This document shows, piece after piece, positions 32,212 to 40,845 of a stretch of DNA of 59,336 nucleotides (its first letter is position 1; each line of letters begins with the position of its first letter). Source of the stretch: Quadrisphaera sp. RL12-1S (GTDB lineage Bacteria > Actinomycetota > Actinomycetes > Actinomycetales > Quadrisphaeraceae); the NCBI RefSeq assembly GCF_014270065.1, contig NZ_JACNME010000019.1, positions 1 to 59,336 of the forward strand, written 5' to 3'. A model generated the notes under the pieces. That model did not search any database, was not told the origin of the DNA, and saw only the letters and a list, made by a program, of their open reading frames with translations. The position numbers and the translations under genes are program-made.

Positions 32212-33291
32212 TCAGCGCTCGTTGGTGCCGGCGATGAAGGCCTCGACGTCGTCCTTGGCCTTGTCGTCGCGCTTCTGGACCGGCGGCGACTTCATGAAGT
32301 AGGACGACGGCGACGTCAGCGGGCCGCCGATGCCGCGGTCCAGGCCGATCTTCGCGGCGCGCAGCGCGTCGATGATGACGCCGGCCGAGTTGGGGGAGTC
32401 CCAGACCTCGAGCTTGTACTCCATGTTCAGGGGCACGTCGCCGAAGTTGCGGGCCTCCATGCGCACGTAGGCCCACTTGCGGTCGTCGAGCCACTCGACG
32501 TAGTCGCTCGGGCCGATGTGGACGTTGCGCTTGCCGAGGTCGTGGTCGACGTTGCTCGTCACGGCCTGCGTCTTGGAGATCTTCTTCGACTCGAGGCGGT
32601 CGCGCTCGAGCATGTTCTTGAAGTCCATGTTGCCGCCGACGTTGAGCTGGTACGTCCGGTCGACGATGACGCCGCGGTCCTCGAAGAGGCGCATGAGGGC
32701 GCGGTGCGTGATGGTCGCGCCGATCTGGGACTTGATGTCGTCCCCGACGATCGGCACACCGGCGTCGGTGAACTTCTGCGCCCACTCCGGGTCGGAGGCG
32801 ATGAACACCGGCAGCGCGTTGACGAAGCCGACCTTGGCGTCGATGGCGCACTGAGCGTAGAACTCCGCGGCGTCCTCGGAACCGACCGGCAGGTAGCAGA
32901 CCAGGACGTCGACGCGGGCGTCCTTGAGCGCCTGCACCACGTCGACCGGCTCGGCGTCGGACTCCTCGATGGTCTCGCGGTAGTACTTGCCGAGACCGTC
33001 GTGCGTGTGGCCGCGCTGCACCGGCACGCCCAGCGGCGGCACGTCCGCGATCTTGATGGTGTTGTTCTCGGAGTTGAAGATCGCCTCGGAGAGGTCGAAG
33101 CCGACCTTCTTGGCGTCCACGTCGAACGCGGCCACGAACTCGATGTCCGAGATGTGGTACTCGCCGAAGCGGACGTGCATGAGGCCGGGGACGGTCGCGT
33201 CGTCCGCGGCGTCCTTGTAGTACTCGACGCCCTGGATCAGGGACGCGGCGCAGTTGCCGACGCCCACGACGGCGACGCGGATGGAGCCCAT
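32212..33291 (-). CDS. ino1: Inositol-3-phosphate synthase
   Basis: Converts glucose 6-phosphate to 1L-myo-inositol 1-phosphate, the first step to phosphatidylinositol and mycothiol. The protein is 359 aa, typical of actinobacteria. NAD motif [17 protein letters not shown]; conserved blocks [41 protein letters not shown] and [19 protein letters not shown]. The ATG at 33291 has AGGAGAG five bases upstream, so the five upstream codons are excluded. It lies 11 bp after padR. The padR-ino1 pair matches Rv0047c-Rv0046c. Confidence 0.96.
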   Translation of the reverse strand: MGSIRVAVVGVGNCAASLIQGVEYYKDAADDATVPGLMHVRFGEYHISDIEFVAAFDVDAKKVGFDLSEAIFNSENNTIKIADVPPLGVPVQRGHTHDGLGKYYRETIEESDAEPVDVVQALKDARVDVLVCYLPVGSEDAAEFYAQCAIDAKVGFVNALPVFIASDPEWAQKFTDAGVPIVGDDIKSQIGATITHRALMRLFEDRGVIVDRTYQLNVGGNMDFKNMLERDRLESKKISKTQAVTSNVDHDLGKRNVHIGPSDYVEWLDDRKWAYVRMEARNFGDVPLNMEYKLEVWDSPNSAGVIIDALRAAKIGLDRGIGGPLTSPSSYFMKSPPVQKRDDKAKDDVEAFIAGTNER

Positions 33292-33302
33292 CCGTTCTCT
33301 CC

Positions 33303-33980
33303 TCACTGGTTGGACGACAGCTGGCCGGACGGCTGGCTGGTGGTGCTGGCCTGTCCCGTCCCGTCAGCGCTGGGTCGCGCGGAGGGGGCGGGCGGCGGTG
33401 CGTGCGGGGACCTGGACGGAGCCCCGGACCCGGACCCGGAGCTGCGCTCGCGCTCGACGAGCTCGTCGAGCCAGCGCAGCTCCCGCTCCAGGGAGTCGGT
33501 GGTGTGGCGGTGCAGCTCCGCGGACCAGCTGTCAGCGCGGGCGCTCGCGCCGGCGGCGCCCACGCGCTCCAGGCGCTCGACCACGCGGGTGCGGCGCCCC
33601 TCGAGGATGCGCAGGCGCGTGGCGGGGTCGGTGCTGCCGAAGAAGGCGAAGTGGACGTCGAACTGCTCGTCCTCCCACGTCGCCGGTCCGGAGTTGGCCA
33701 GCAGCGAGCGGAGCTGGCCGCGGCCGGCGTCGGTGAGCTGGTAGACCACCCGACTGCGCTTCCCGGCGAGCGGGGGCGTCGCGGTGGTGGGCGAGCTCTG
33801 CGTGATCCAGCCCCGCTCCTCCATGGAGCGCAGGGCCGGGTAGAGGCTGCCGAAGGAGATGCGGCGGCGCAGCGGGCCGATGACGAGGTCGATGCGCTTG
33901 CGCAGCTCGTAGCCGTGCAGCGGCGCGTCGTCCAGGAGCCCGAGGACGGCGATGGTGAGGGCGTCGGAGCCTCGTGCCAC
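33303..33980 (-). CDS. PadR family transcriptional regulator (probable ino1 regulator)
   Basis: A 225-aa regulator. The PadR winged-helix domain comes first: [20 protein letters not shown] followed by [17 protein letters not shown] and [12 protein letters not shown] coiled C-terminal dimerisation region (Vir_act_alpha_C type) and a disordered Ser/Pro tail follow. The GTG start at 33980 has GGAGG seven bases upstream. It is the first gene of the padR-ino1 operon. A perfect palindrome upstream is the likely operator, so the gene is probably autoregulated together with ino1. Confidence 0.92.
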   Translation of the reverse strand: MARGSDALTIAVLGLLDDAPLHGYELRKRIDLVIGPLRRRISFGSLYPALRSMEERGWITQSSPTTATPPLAGKRSRVVYQLTDAGRGQLRSLLANSGPATWEDEQFDVHFAFFGSTDPATRLRILEGRRTRVVERLERVGAAGASARADSWSAELHRHTTDSLERELRWLDELVERERSSGSGSGAPSRSPHAPPPAPSARPSADGTGQASTTSQPSGQLSSNQ

Positions 33981-34036
33981 CCGCCGTCCTCCCCGCCGTC
34001 GTCCCCGGTGCCCGGTCTGCGGTGCGCGAAGCACTC

Positions 34037-34063
34037 GCAGATGTATCGAGCCGATACATCTGC
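34037..34063. promoter_or_regulatory. Operator of the padR-ino1 operon (perfect palindrome)
   Basis: A perfect inverted repeat has 12-bp arms GCAGATGTATCG and its complement, with the 3-base spacer AGC. It contains ATGT-N11-ACAT, the type of site PadR proteins bind, and lies 57 bp upstream of padR. It is AT-rich compared with its surroundings. It also sits in the divergent 258-bp gap with the class A PBP gene, so it could affect that gene too. Confidence 0.8.
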
Positions 34064-34238
34064 GGACTGTAGCGGCGCGACCGGGAGTGCGCGAGTCGTG
34101 ACCCACCCGTGAGGCCGAAGACCAGCCCCGCTTCAGGCCAGCGCCGCATACTGGCGGGGACTCGAGACCGCTCCACCCGCGGCGCCGCCGAGCCCAGGAC
34201 GGGCTGGCAGCGCCCGCACGACTCCAGGGACGCACCCG

Positions 34239-36623
34239 GTGCCTTCTCACCCCCAGGCCCCCAGCCGACGCTCCGCCCCCGCCGCGCGCACGGCCGACCC
34301 CCGCCACGGGGGCGGTGGTCCTGCGCGGCCGCCGGCGCAGAAGAAGCGCCGCCGCTGGGTGCCGTCGTGGCAGCTGGTGGTGAGCGGCCTCCTGCTCCTG
34401 GTGATCCTCGTGGTGGGTGCCGGTGCCTTCGCCTACGCCACCACGCCGGCGCCGTCGATGAACGCCGCCGCCCTCAAGGCGACCACCACCGTCTACTACG
34501 CCGATGGCAAGACCGTCATGGGCGAGCTCAACGACGGGGTCGACCGCAAGCCTCTGGAGCCCAACCAGATGCCCACGTCCGCCAAGAACGCGGCGGTCGC
34601 CTCCGAGGACCGCACCTTCTACGAGAACAAGGGCGTCTCGGTCACCGGCCTCGGTCGAGCGGTTCTCGGTGTGATCACGGGGCAGTCGGACGCTGGCGGT
34701 GGGTCCACGATCACCCAGCAGTACGTGAAGAACATCACGGGCAAGAACGAGCACGCCTACACGCGCAAGGCCACCGAGGCCATCCAGGCGATCAAGGTGG
34801 ACCAGCAGTACTCGAAGGACCAGATCCTGACGAGCTACCTCAACACCGTGTACTTCGGGCGCGGCGCCTACGGCATCGGGGCGGCGGCCGAGGCCTACTT
34901 CGGCCTCCAGGACCCCACCCAGCTGAGCAACGAGCAGGCGGCCCTGCTCATCGGCATCCTCCCCGCGCCGTCCGCTTACGACCCCGCCGTCGACTCCACC
35001 AACGCTCAGAAGCGCTACTCCTACGTCATGAACGCCATGGCTGAGATGAAGTACGTCTCTGCCGACGAGGTGGCCGCCAATCCGAAGATGCCGCAGACGG
35101 CAGAGCAGCAGAAGCCGACCTGGTTCGAGGGCCCCAACGGCTACCTCCTCCAGGCGGTAGTCCAGGAGGTCGCAGGTCTGGACAACGGTCTCACCGTCGA
35201 GACGCTCGACGGTGGGACTCAGCGCATCGACACCACTGATGCGGTCGCCACCGCAGGTCTTCAGATCGTTTCGACGATCGACCCCAACCTCCAGCAGGCC
35301 GCCGTCGACACCATGGCCGACAAGCGGGCCTATCCGACAAGCGGGCGACCGGAGTCGGTACGGGCGGGCCTCGTGTCCGTCGACCCGCAGACCGGCGGCG
35401 TCCGAGCGATGTACAGCGGGGACGACCCCAAGAACAACTTCGACGCCGTCACCTACGGAAATGCTCAGGCCGGCTCGACGTTCAAGCCCTTCACTCTCCT
35501 GGCAGCGCTCGAGAGTGGGAAGTTCAGCCTCTCGGACACCTTCGACGGGTCCAGCCCGCAGACCATCGACGGGTTTCCCGTCAAGAACTACGGGCGCGGG
35601 AACGGTGAGCAGTTCGGGGACATCAACCTTGTCAAGGCGACCGCCGACTCCGTCAACACCGTCTACGTCAAGCTCAACGAGGAGATCGGACCCGACAAGA
35701 CGGCCGAGGTCGCGCAGCAGCTGGGCGCACCTGTGGCCAAGAGTGAGACGGACCTGCTGTCGAACGTCCTCGGAACCTCTACGGTGAAGCCGATCCAGAT
35801 GGCGCAGGCCTATGCGGCTCTCGCCAACGGTGGTGAGGTGCGCCCCGCCCACTTCGTGGCCTCTGTCAAGCAGGGCGACGCAGTTCGCTACAACGAGAAC
35901 ACCAACCCGACGCACACCTTTGACAAGCAGGCAGTTGCCGACACCGTCTACGCGATGCAGGCGGTGACCAAGAAGAACGGCACTGCGGAAAGCGTGGGCA
36001 ACGCGTTCGGCAACCGGCCCATCGCGGGGAAGACGGGCACCACGAGCGGGAACAAGGCTGCGTGGTTCAACGGCTTCACGCCGCAGCTCGAGACCGCTGT
36101 CGTCCTCTACAACACCGGCCCGGCTCCTGACTTCGCCCAGCTGTCTCTCGGCTCTTGGGGAGGCGTCTCTGAGATCACCGGCGGCACCATCCCCGCCAAG
36201 ATCTGGACCTCCTACATGCAGAAGGCGCTCAAGGGCACCGACATCGAGCAGTTCCCGAAGCCCTCCAGGCAGGTGAGCTCCAACCCGACCCCGACGGCGA
36301 CGCCCACGCCCACCGACACGGCGACGTCCTCGCCGACGGACAGCCCCACCGACGGCTCGACCGCCTCGGCGAGCCCGACGGACGGCGCCACCGGCGGCCC
36401 GACAGACGGCGCCACCGGGGGCCAGAACGGGGGCCAGAACGGCGGCCAGAACGGGAACGGCGGCGGGAACGGCGGCCCGGGGCAGAACCAGGGCGACACC
36501 ACCGCGCAGGCAGCCGGCCAGCCCGGCGTCGCCGATCGCGTGGCGGCCCGTCTGAACCAGGCCCGGCCCGGACAGCAGGCCGCCGGTGGTCCTGCCGGCC
36601 CGGGCGCCCGCGGGCAGGGCTGA
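34239..36623 (+). CDS. Class A penicillin-binding protein (PonA type)
   Basis: Bifunctional peptidoglycan synthase, 794 aa. A basic cytoplasmic N-terminus and one helix (LVVSGLLLLVILVVGAGAFA, residues 47-66) lead to a GT51 transglycosylase domain with SEDRTFYENKG (catalytic Glu123), GGSTITQQYVKN and RKATEAIQA. The transpeptidase domain has STFK (Ser413), SVN (471-473) and KTGTTSG. The C-terminus is a Thr/Pro then Gly/Asn-rich tail. The stretch 35.1-36.2 kb has visibly lower GC than its neighbours. It is the equivalent of ponA1 (Rv0050). GTG start with a weak AGGGA Shine-Dalgarno sequence. Confidence 0.95.
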   Translation: MPSHPQAPSRRSAPAARTADPRHGGGGPARPPAQKKRRRWVPSWQLVVSGLLLLVILVVGAGAFAYATTPAPSMNAAALKATTTVYYADGKTVMGELNDGVDRKPLEPNQMPTSAKNAAVASEDRTFYENKGVSVTGLGRAVLGVITGQSDAGGGSTITQQYVKNITGKNEHAYTRKATEAIQAIKVDQQYSKDQILTSYLNTVYFGRGAYGIGAAAEAYFGLQDPTQLSNEQAALLIGILPAPSAYDPAVDSTNAQKRYSYVMNAMAEMKYVSADEVAANPKMPQTAEQQKPTWFEGPNGYLLQAVVQEVAGLDNGLTVETLDGGTQRIDTTDAVATAGLQIVSTIDPNLQQAAVDTMADKRAYPTSGRPESVRAGLVSVDPQTGGVRAMYSGDDPKNNFDAVTYGNAQAGSTFKPFTLLAALESGKFSLSDTFDGSSPQTIDGFPVKNYGRGNGEQFGDINLVKATADSVNTVYVKLNEEIGPDKTAEVAQQLGAPVAKSETDLLSNVLGTSTVKPIQMAQAYAALANGGEVRPAHFVASVKQGDAVRYNENTNPTHTFDKQAVADTVYAMQAVTKKNGTAESVGNAFGNRPIAGKTGTTSGNKAAWFNGFTPQLETAVVLYNTGPAPDFAQLSLGSWGGVSEITGGTIPAKIWTSYMQKALKGTDIEQFPKPSRQVSSNPTPTATPTPTDTATSSPTDSPTDGSTASASPTDGATGGPTDGATGGQNGGQNGGQNGNGGGNGGPGQNQGDTTAQAAGQPGVADRVAARLNQARPGQQAAGGPAGPGARGQG

Positions 36624-36671
36624 CGAGGCCCGGCGCGGGTCGCAGGGCACCGGTGGGGGACGATCCACGCC

Positions 36672-38063
36672 GTGGGTGCTCCCAGTCGCAGCGACGGCGT
36701 CGTCAGGGCCGCCAGCGAGGTGGTCGGCGGTCCGCTCGGTGACCGCGCCGCCCCTCCCGGCGCACCGGGAGGTCCACGCGGCCGCCTCTGGGGCGCCGCT
36801 CCCCTGCTGGCGCTGGCGGCCGTCGTCCCGGTCGCCCTGGCCGCGCTGACGCGGCAGCACTGCCGGACCACCGGGTGGGCGGCGCCGGACCAGTACGTGC
36901 ACGCCTGCTACTCCGACGTCCCCGCCCTGGCCGCCAGCGCCGGCGGCGCCAGCGGCCAGACCCCGACCACCGCGGTGCTGCTGCGGGTGCTGGACCTGGT
37001 GAGCTCCACCCCTCGCGGCGCCTTCGACGCGTCCGTGCTGCTCGCGGCGCTGTCGCTGTCGTTGGCGGCGGTGCTCGTCGTCCGGGCGCGCTCGGGGGTG
37101 GCGGGCGCCTCCGGCTGGGACGCCGCGCTGGTTGCCCTCAGCCCCGTGGTGGTGACCGCCGGGTTGGTGTCCGTGGACCTCGCGGCCGTGGCGCTGCTGG
37201 CCGGGGCGCTGCTCGCCGTCGCGCGGCGCCACCCCGCGGTGGCGGGGGCGCTGGTCGGGCTCGCAGCGGGAGTGAGGCCGGCGGCAGCGCTCGTCGTCGT
37301 CGCGATCTGGCTGGTGGTGCTCCTCGGGCGCGGAGCGCGGCGCGGCGACGGTGCGCAGGACGAGCCGCTGGGGGTGCTGGACGCCCTCGCCGCCACCGCG
37401 GCGGCTGTCCTCGCCGGGGGCGTGGTCACCCTGCTGTCCAGCGTCGGCCTCGGCGGGCAGCCCGGCGGCTCGCGCTGGTGGGACGGCTCGGGCGGCGCCG
37501 GCTTCGGCTCCCTGTGGCTGCTGCCCGGCCTCCAGGGCGACCTGCCCGACGGCAGCCGCCTCCCCTGGTCCGCGCTGCCCGCCGGGGCCGTGACCGCCCT
37601 CGCCGGCGTGGGCCTGCTCGTCGTCCTCCTCCTGGGGGCGGCCGCGGCGGCCCGGACCGCCGGAGCCGACCCCGTTCGCAGGCTGGCCGCCGTGGCGCTC
37701 GTGCTCGTGGCCGGGGGGCTCGCCGTCTCCCCCAGCGTGCCCGTGCAGGCGACGCTGGTGGTGCTGCCGCTGGCCGCCGTCGCCGCGCCCCGGTGGCGGG
37801 ACCACCTGCCGTGGGCGCTCGCCGAATGCGCCTACGCCACCGGCACGTGGCTGTACCTGTACGCCACCAGCTCCTCCGACGGTCGCGGCCTGTCCCCCGG
37901 CGGGTACGCCGTCCTGCTGGTGCTGCGGCTGGCTGCGCTCGGCTACCTGGCCGTGCAGGGCGTCAGGACGACGGCGAGGGGTGCCGCGCCGGCGGGCTCC
38001 CGGCGGGCCGCGAGGGTCTCCGACGACGCCGTCAGAGCAGCTGCTCCCCAGCCGGTAGACTGA
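36672..38063 (+). CDS. Membrane glycosyltransferase, GT87/DUF2029 type
   Basis: A 463-aa polytopic membrane protein with about ten hydrophobic helices. A periplasmic loop after helix 1 contains CYSDVPALAAS. The Asp there fits the catalytic Asp of GT-C glycosyltransferases, which use polyprenyl-phosphate mannose. It is the positional counterpart of Rv0051, between ponA1 and rpsF, and is probably a mannosyltransferase acting on envelope glycolipids. The substrate is not known. The GTG start is 48 bp after the PBP gene. Confidence 0.75.
   Translation: MGAPSRSDGVVRAASEVVGGPLGDRAAPPGAPGGPRGRLWGAAPLLALAAVVPVALAALTRQHCRTTGWAAPDQYVHACYSDVPALAASAGGASGQTPTTAVLLRVLDLVSSTPRGAFDASVLLAALSLSLAAVLVVRARSGVAGASGWDAALVALSPVVVTAGLVSVDLAAVALLAGALLAVARRHPAVAGALVGLAAGVRPAAALVVVAIWLVVLLGRGARRGDGAQDEPLGVLDALAATAAAVLAGGVVTLLSSVGLGGQPGGSRWWDGSGGAGFGSLWLLPGLQGDLPDGSRLPWSALPAGAVTALAGVGLLVVLLLGAAAAARTAGADPVRRLAAVALVLVAGGLAVSPSVPVQATLVVLPLAAVAAPRWRDHLPWALAECAYATGTWLYLYATSSSDGRGLSPGGYAVLLVLRLAALGYLAVQGVRTTARGAAPAGSRRAARVSDDAVRAAAPQPVD
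38056..38061 (+). promoter_or_regulatory. Candidate -10 of the rpsF-ssb-rpsR-rplI operon
   Basis: TAGACT in the context GGTAGACTGACC overlaps the end of the GT87 gene, about 100 bp upstream of rpsF. It matches the TANNNT -10 pattern of actinomycetes. No good -35 is seen. Confidence 0.45.
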
Positions 38064-38067
38064 CCTG

Positions 38068-38162
38068 CTGGTCCGGGTCCCCGGGCCGCTGCCGCCTGCG
38101 AGGGCGGCACCTCCTGTCACGGAGAGACCGTGACCGCCGAGTCCAGAGGAGGTGGGCCGCTG
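38068..38162 (+). promoter_or_regulatory. Leader of the rpsF operon with two hairpins
   Basis: The untranslated leader holds a GCCGCC/GGCGGC hairpin (about 38090-38108) and a perfect 7-bp hairpin GTCACGG-AGAGA-CCGTGAC (38116-38134), ahead of the AGAGGAGG Shine-Dalgarno sequence. In many bacteria the S6:S18 complex binds such a leader to repress the operon. That role is inferred here from position only. Confidence 0.35.
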
Positions 38163-38453
38163 ATGCGCGCCTACGAACTGATGGTCATCCTCGACGCCGA
38201 GCTCGAGGAGCGCACCGTCGCTCCCTCGCTCGACAGGTTCCTCAACGTCGTCCGCGCCGACGGTGGCACCGTCGACAACGTCGACATCTGGGGCCGTCGT
38301 CGCCTGGCCTACGACATCGACAAGAAGTCCGAGGGCATCTACGCCGTCGTGACCATGAAGAGCGAGCCGGCCACCGCCAAGGAGCTCGACCGCCAGCTCA
38401 ACCTCAACGAGGCCGTGCTGCGCACCAAGCTCCTGCGCCTCGAGACCGCCTGA
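38163..38453 (+). CDS. rpsF: 30S ribosomal protein S6 (bS6)
   Basis: A 96-aa protein that binds 16S rRNA together with bS18. It shows [39 protein letters not shown] and KLLRLETA. The ATG at 38163 is preferred over the in-frame GTG 33 bases upstream because AGAGGAGG lies between them and the length then equals the family norm. First gene of the rpsF-ssb-rpsR-rplI operon. Confidence 0.97.
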   Translation: MRAYELMVILDAELEERTVAPSLDRFLNVVRADGGTVDNVDIWGRRRLAYDIDKKSEGIYAVVTMKSEPATAKELDRQLNLNEAVLRTKLLRLETA

Positions 38454-38536
38454 GACCCGCTGTCGGCGCCGGCTGCTAGACCGGCGCTGCACGCGGACCG
38501 CACGCGACACGACCCCCAGCTGCTGAGGAGCACACC

Positions 38537-39139
38537 ATGGCCGGCGAGACGACGATCACCGTCATCGGCAACCTGACGAGCGATCCGGAGCTGCGGTTCA
38601 CCCCGTCCGGGGCGGCTGTGGCCGGTTTCACCGTGGCCTCCACGCCCCGCACGTTCGACCGCCAGAGCAACGAGTGGAAGGACGGGGAGACCCTGTTCAT
38701 GCGCTGCTCGGTCTGGCGCGACGCGGCGGAGAACGTCGCCGAGTCCCTCACCCGCGGCACGCGGGTGATCGTCACCGGCCGCCTGGTCTCGCGCTCGTAC
38801 GAGACCAAGGAGGGCGAGAAGCGCACCACCATGGAGATGCAGGTCGACGAGATCGGCCCGTCGCTCCGGTACGCCAACGCCAAGGTCAACAAGACCCAGC
38901 GCTCCGGCGGTGGCGGTGGTGGCGGCTTCGGCGGCGGTGGACAGGGCGGGGGCGGCGGCTTCGGCGGCGGCTCCGGGTCCGGTGGGGGTGGCGGCTACGG
39001 CGGCTCCTCCGGCGGCGGCCAGTCCAACGACCCGTGGGCCACCGGCCCCTCGGGCGGCCAGGGCGGCGGCGGCCAGAGCTCCGGCTCCGGCGGCGGCAGC
39101 TGGGGCGGCGGCTCGTTCAACGACGACCCGCCGTTCTGA
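38537..39139 (+). CDS. ssb: Single-stranded DNA-binding protein
   Basis: Tetrameric SSB that coats single-stranded DNA and recruits repair and replication enzymes. The protein is 200 aa. The OB fold begins [19 protein letters not shown] and includes [20 protein letters not shown] and [21 protein letters not shown] long Gly/Ser-rich linker follows (residues about 125-190) and ends in the protein-interaction tip DDPPF. The ATG has GAGGAG upstream. It lies between rpsF and rpsR, the standard order. Confidence 0.97.
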   Translation: MAGETTITVIGNLTSDPELRFTPSGAAVAGFTVASTPRTFDRQSNEWKDGETLFMRCSVWRDAAENVAESLTRGTRVIVTGRLVSRSYETKEGEKRTTMEMQVDEIGPSLRYANAKVNKTQRSGGGGGGGFGGGGQGGGGGFGGGSGSGGGGGYGGSSGGGQSNDPWATGPSGGQGGGGQSSGSGGGSWGGGSFNDDPPF

Positions 39140-39264
39140 CAGACCTCGAGGTCGGCCGGTCTCGGCTGCGCCCGTGACCGGCTCCGGCCAGCACTGACAC
39201 ACACCAACACCCACCATCCCGGCCCCTGCCAGCGGGGTCGGGCTCCGAGAGAGGGAGCTCCACG

Positions 39265-39501
39265 ATGGCCAAGCCCGCTGTGCGCAAGCCCAAGAAGAAG
39301 GTCAACCCGCTCAAGGCGGCGAAGATCACCACGGTCGACTACAAGGACACCGCGCTGCTGCGGAAGTTCATCTCCGACCGCGGCAAGATCCGCGCCCGCC
39401 GTGTGACCGGTGTGTCCGTCCAGGAGCAGCGCCAGATCGCCACCGCCGTGAAGAACGCGCGCGAGATGGCCCTGCTGCCCTACACCAGCTCGCCGCGCTG
39501 A
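39265..39501 (+). CDS. rpsR: 30S ribosomal protein S18 (bS18), cysteine-free form
   Basis: A 78-aa ribosomal protein with [20 protein letters not shown] and [15 protein letters not shown]. It has no cysteine at all, so it is the zinc-independent (C-minus) form. The M. tuberculosis protein at this locus (Rv0055) keeps the zinc-ribbon Cys residues. The ATG has a GAGGGAG Shine-Dalgarno sequence. It follows a 125-bp gap after ssb. Confidence 0.97.
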   Translation: MAKPAVRKPKKKVNPLKAAKITTVDYKDTALLRKFISDRGKIRARRVTGVSVQEQRQIATAVKNAREMALLPYTSSPR

Positions 39502-39527
39502 CCCGGCCGACAAGAGGAGACCGAGAG

Positions 39528-39977
39528 ATGAAGCTCATCCTCACGCAGGAGGTCACCGGCCTCGGTGCCCCCGGCGACGTCGTCGACGTCAAGGACGGCT
39601 ACGCCCGCAACTACCTCGTGCCCCGCGGTCTGGCCACCGGCTGGACCAAGGGCGGCGAGAAGCAGGTCGCGTCCATCCGCGCGGCCCGCGCCACCCGCGA
39701 GCTGGCCTCCATCGACGAGGCCAAGTCCGTCAAGCAGCGCCTGGAGTCCGCTCCGGTGAAGCTGCAGGTGCGCACCGGCACAGGCGGCCGCCTGTTCGGG
39801 TCCGTGACCCCGTCCCTGGTCGCCTCGGCGGTCAAGGACTCCACGGGCACGTCGATCGACCACCGCAAGGTCGAGATCGGCAACCCGATCCGGTCCACCG
39901 GCGAGTACACCGTGCAGGTGCGCCTGCACCCTGAGGTGTCCGCCTCGATCGACGTGCAGGTCGTCCCGGAGGCCTGA
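39528..39977 (+). CDS. rplI: 50S ribosomal protein L9 (bL9)
   Basis: A 149-aa protein with the N-terminal rRNA-binding domain ([36 protein letters not shown]), a long helix and the C-terminal domain ([18 protein letters not shown]). The ATG has AGAGGAG upstream. Last gene of the rpsF operon, followed by a terminator hairpin. Confidence 0.97.
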   Translation: MKLILTQEVTGLGAPGDVVDVKDGYARNYLVPRGLATGWTKGGEKQVASIRAARATRELASIDEAKSVKQRLESAPVKLQVRTGTGGRLFGSVTPSLVASAVKDSTGTSIDHRKVEIGNPIRSTGEYTVQVRLHPEVSASIDVQVVPEA

Positions 39978-40014
39978 GCCCCCGCTGACGCGCTGCAGCG
40001 CCGCTGCACCACCT

Positions 40015-40046
40015 CGACGCCCGTCCCGCTTGCGGGGCGGGCGTCG
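40015..40046 (+). terminator. Terminator of the rpsF-ssb-rpsR-rplI operon
   Basis: 15-bp arms (40015-40029 and 40032-40046) with one G-U pair and a 2-base TT loop, 38 bp after the rplI stop. No U-run. Confidence 0.75.
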
Positions 40047-40417
40047 TCGCGTTCCGGGGCGCGGAGGCCGGCGGTCACGTCAGGGGACGTCGGGCTGCGA
40101 GTCGCTCGCCGGCAGTGGACACCGTCGAGCGGTCCTCGCCAGGGGGGCTCAGCCTGCCCACCGGAGGTGGCGCGGAACCCCGTGGTCGTCATCAGGTGTG
40201 TGCCCGAGGGGTGGCGTCACCGCTCAGCGTCGTGCCAGCGCTGGGCCGCTCCAACGGGCCGGGGGCTCGGCGGTGGACGGGAGGGTGTGGACGGTGGCCA
40301 GGCGTGCTCTCATGACCCACAGCGACGCTGGGGAATGCTCCATCAGCGCTGCGTCACCACCGGCGCGTCGGCTGCGACACGCCGGTGCAGCGACACGCCG
40401 AAACCTGGAGTTCACCC

Positions 40418-40591
40418 TGTGGACGGTTCTCCGTCCACACCCGGTGGATGGACAACGATGCAGGTCACAGGTCGTGCTTCTGTGATCGACACTGAGTTAT
40501 CCACAGTTGTCCACAGGTCTGTCCCCAGGTTGTGGACAACTGCCACCTCCTGCGCCGCTGGTGGGAGCCCTGCCGCCCGCGGCTGTCCACA
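40418..40591. promoter_or_regulatory. DnaA-box cluster upstream of dnaB
   Basis: Three exact boxes occur: TTATCCACA (40497-40505), TTGTCCACA (40507-40515) and TGTGGACAA (40531-40539). One- or two-base variants lie at 40418-40426, 40431-40439 and 40583-40591. They lie in the 868-bp gene-free gap between rplI and dnaB, 255-430 bp upstream of the dnaB start. Apart from these boxes, the rplI terminator, a spaced pair of CGACACGCCG repeats (40375 and 40391) and a TACCGT hexamer, I see nothing in that gap. Confidence 0.8.
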
Positions 40592-40643
40592 GGGTCGGTG
40601 CGCCGGACCGCGCTGATCGCCGTCGCCGACCGCCGCGGGCGCC

Positions 40644-40649
40644 TACCGT
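40644..40649 (+). promoter_or_regulatory. Candidate -10 of dnaB
   Basis: TACCGT in the context CGCCTACCGTCG lies about 200 bp upstream of dnaB. The same hexamer precedes rpmH and dinB. No -35 is recognisable. Confidence 0.3.
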
Positions 40650-40845
40650 CGTCCCTGCCACCGAGTCCGCGGCAGCAGGCGGCGAGCGCCCTCCGGCCCT
40701 CCCGTCCACCCTGTTCCGCCGTCGGCCCGCGGACTGTCGGTGGTGGGTGGCTAGATGGGCCCAGCACCACGAAGGACCAGACGAGCAGGCGGTGCAGGAC
40801 GGGCGAGCGGAGATCCGCTCGGGAGAGGCAGGAGGGCCGACACGG

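Noticed and set aside
33303..38510. A 1735-codon minus-strand open frame
   Set aside because: It is antisense to the PBP, GT87 and rpsF genes. Only its last 225 codons (padR) have protein-like features. Long antisense frames are expected at this GC content.
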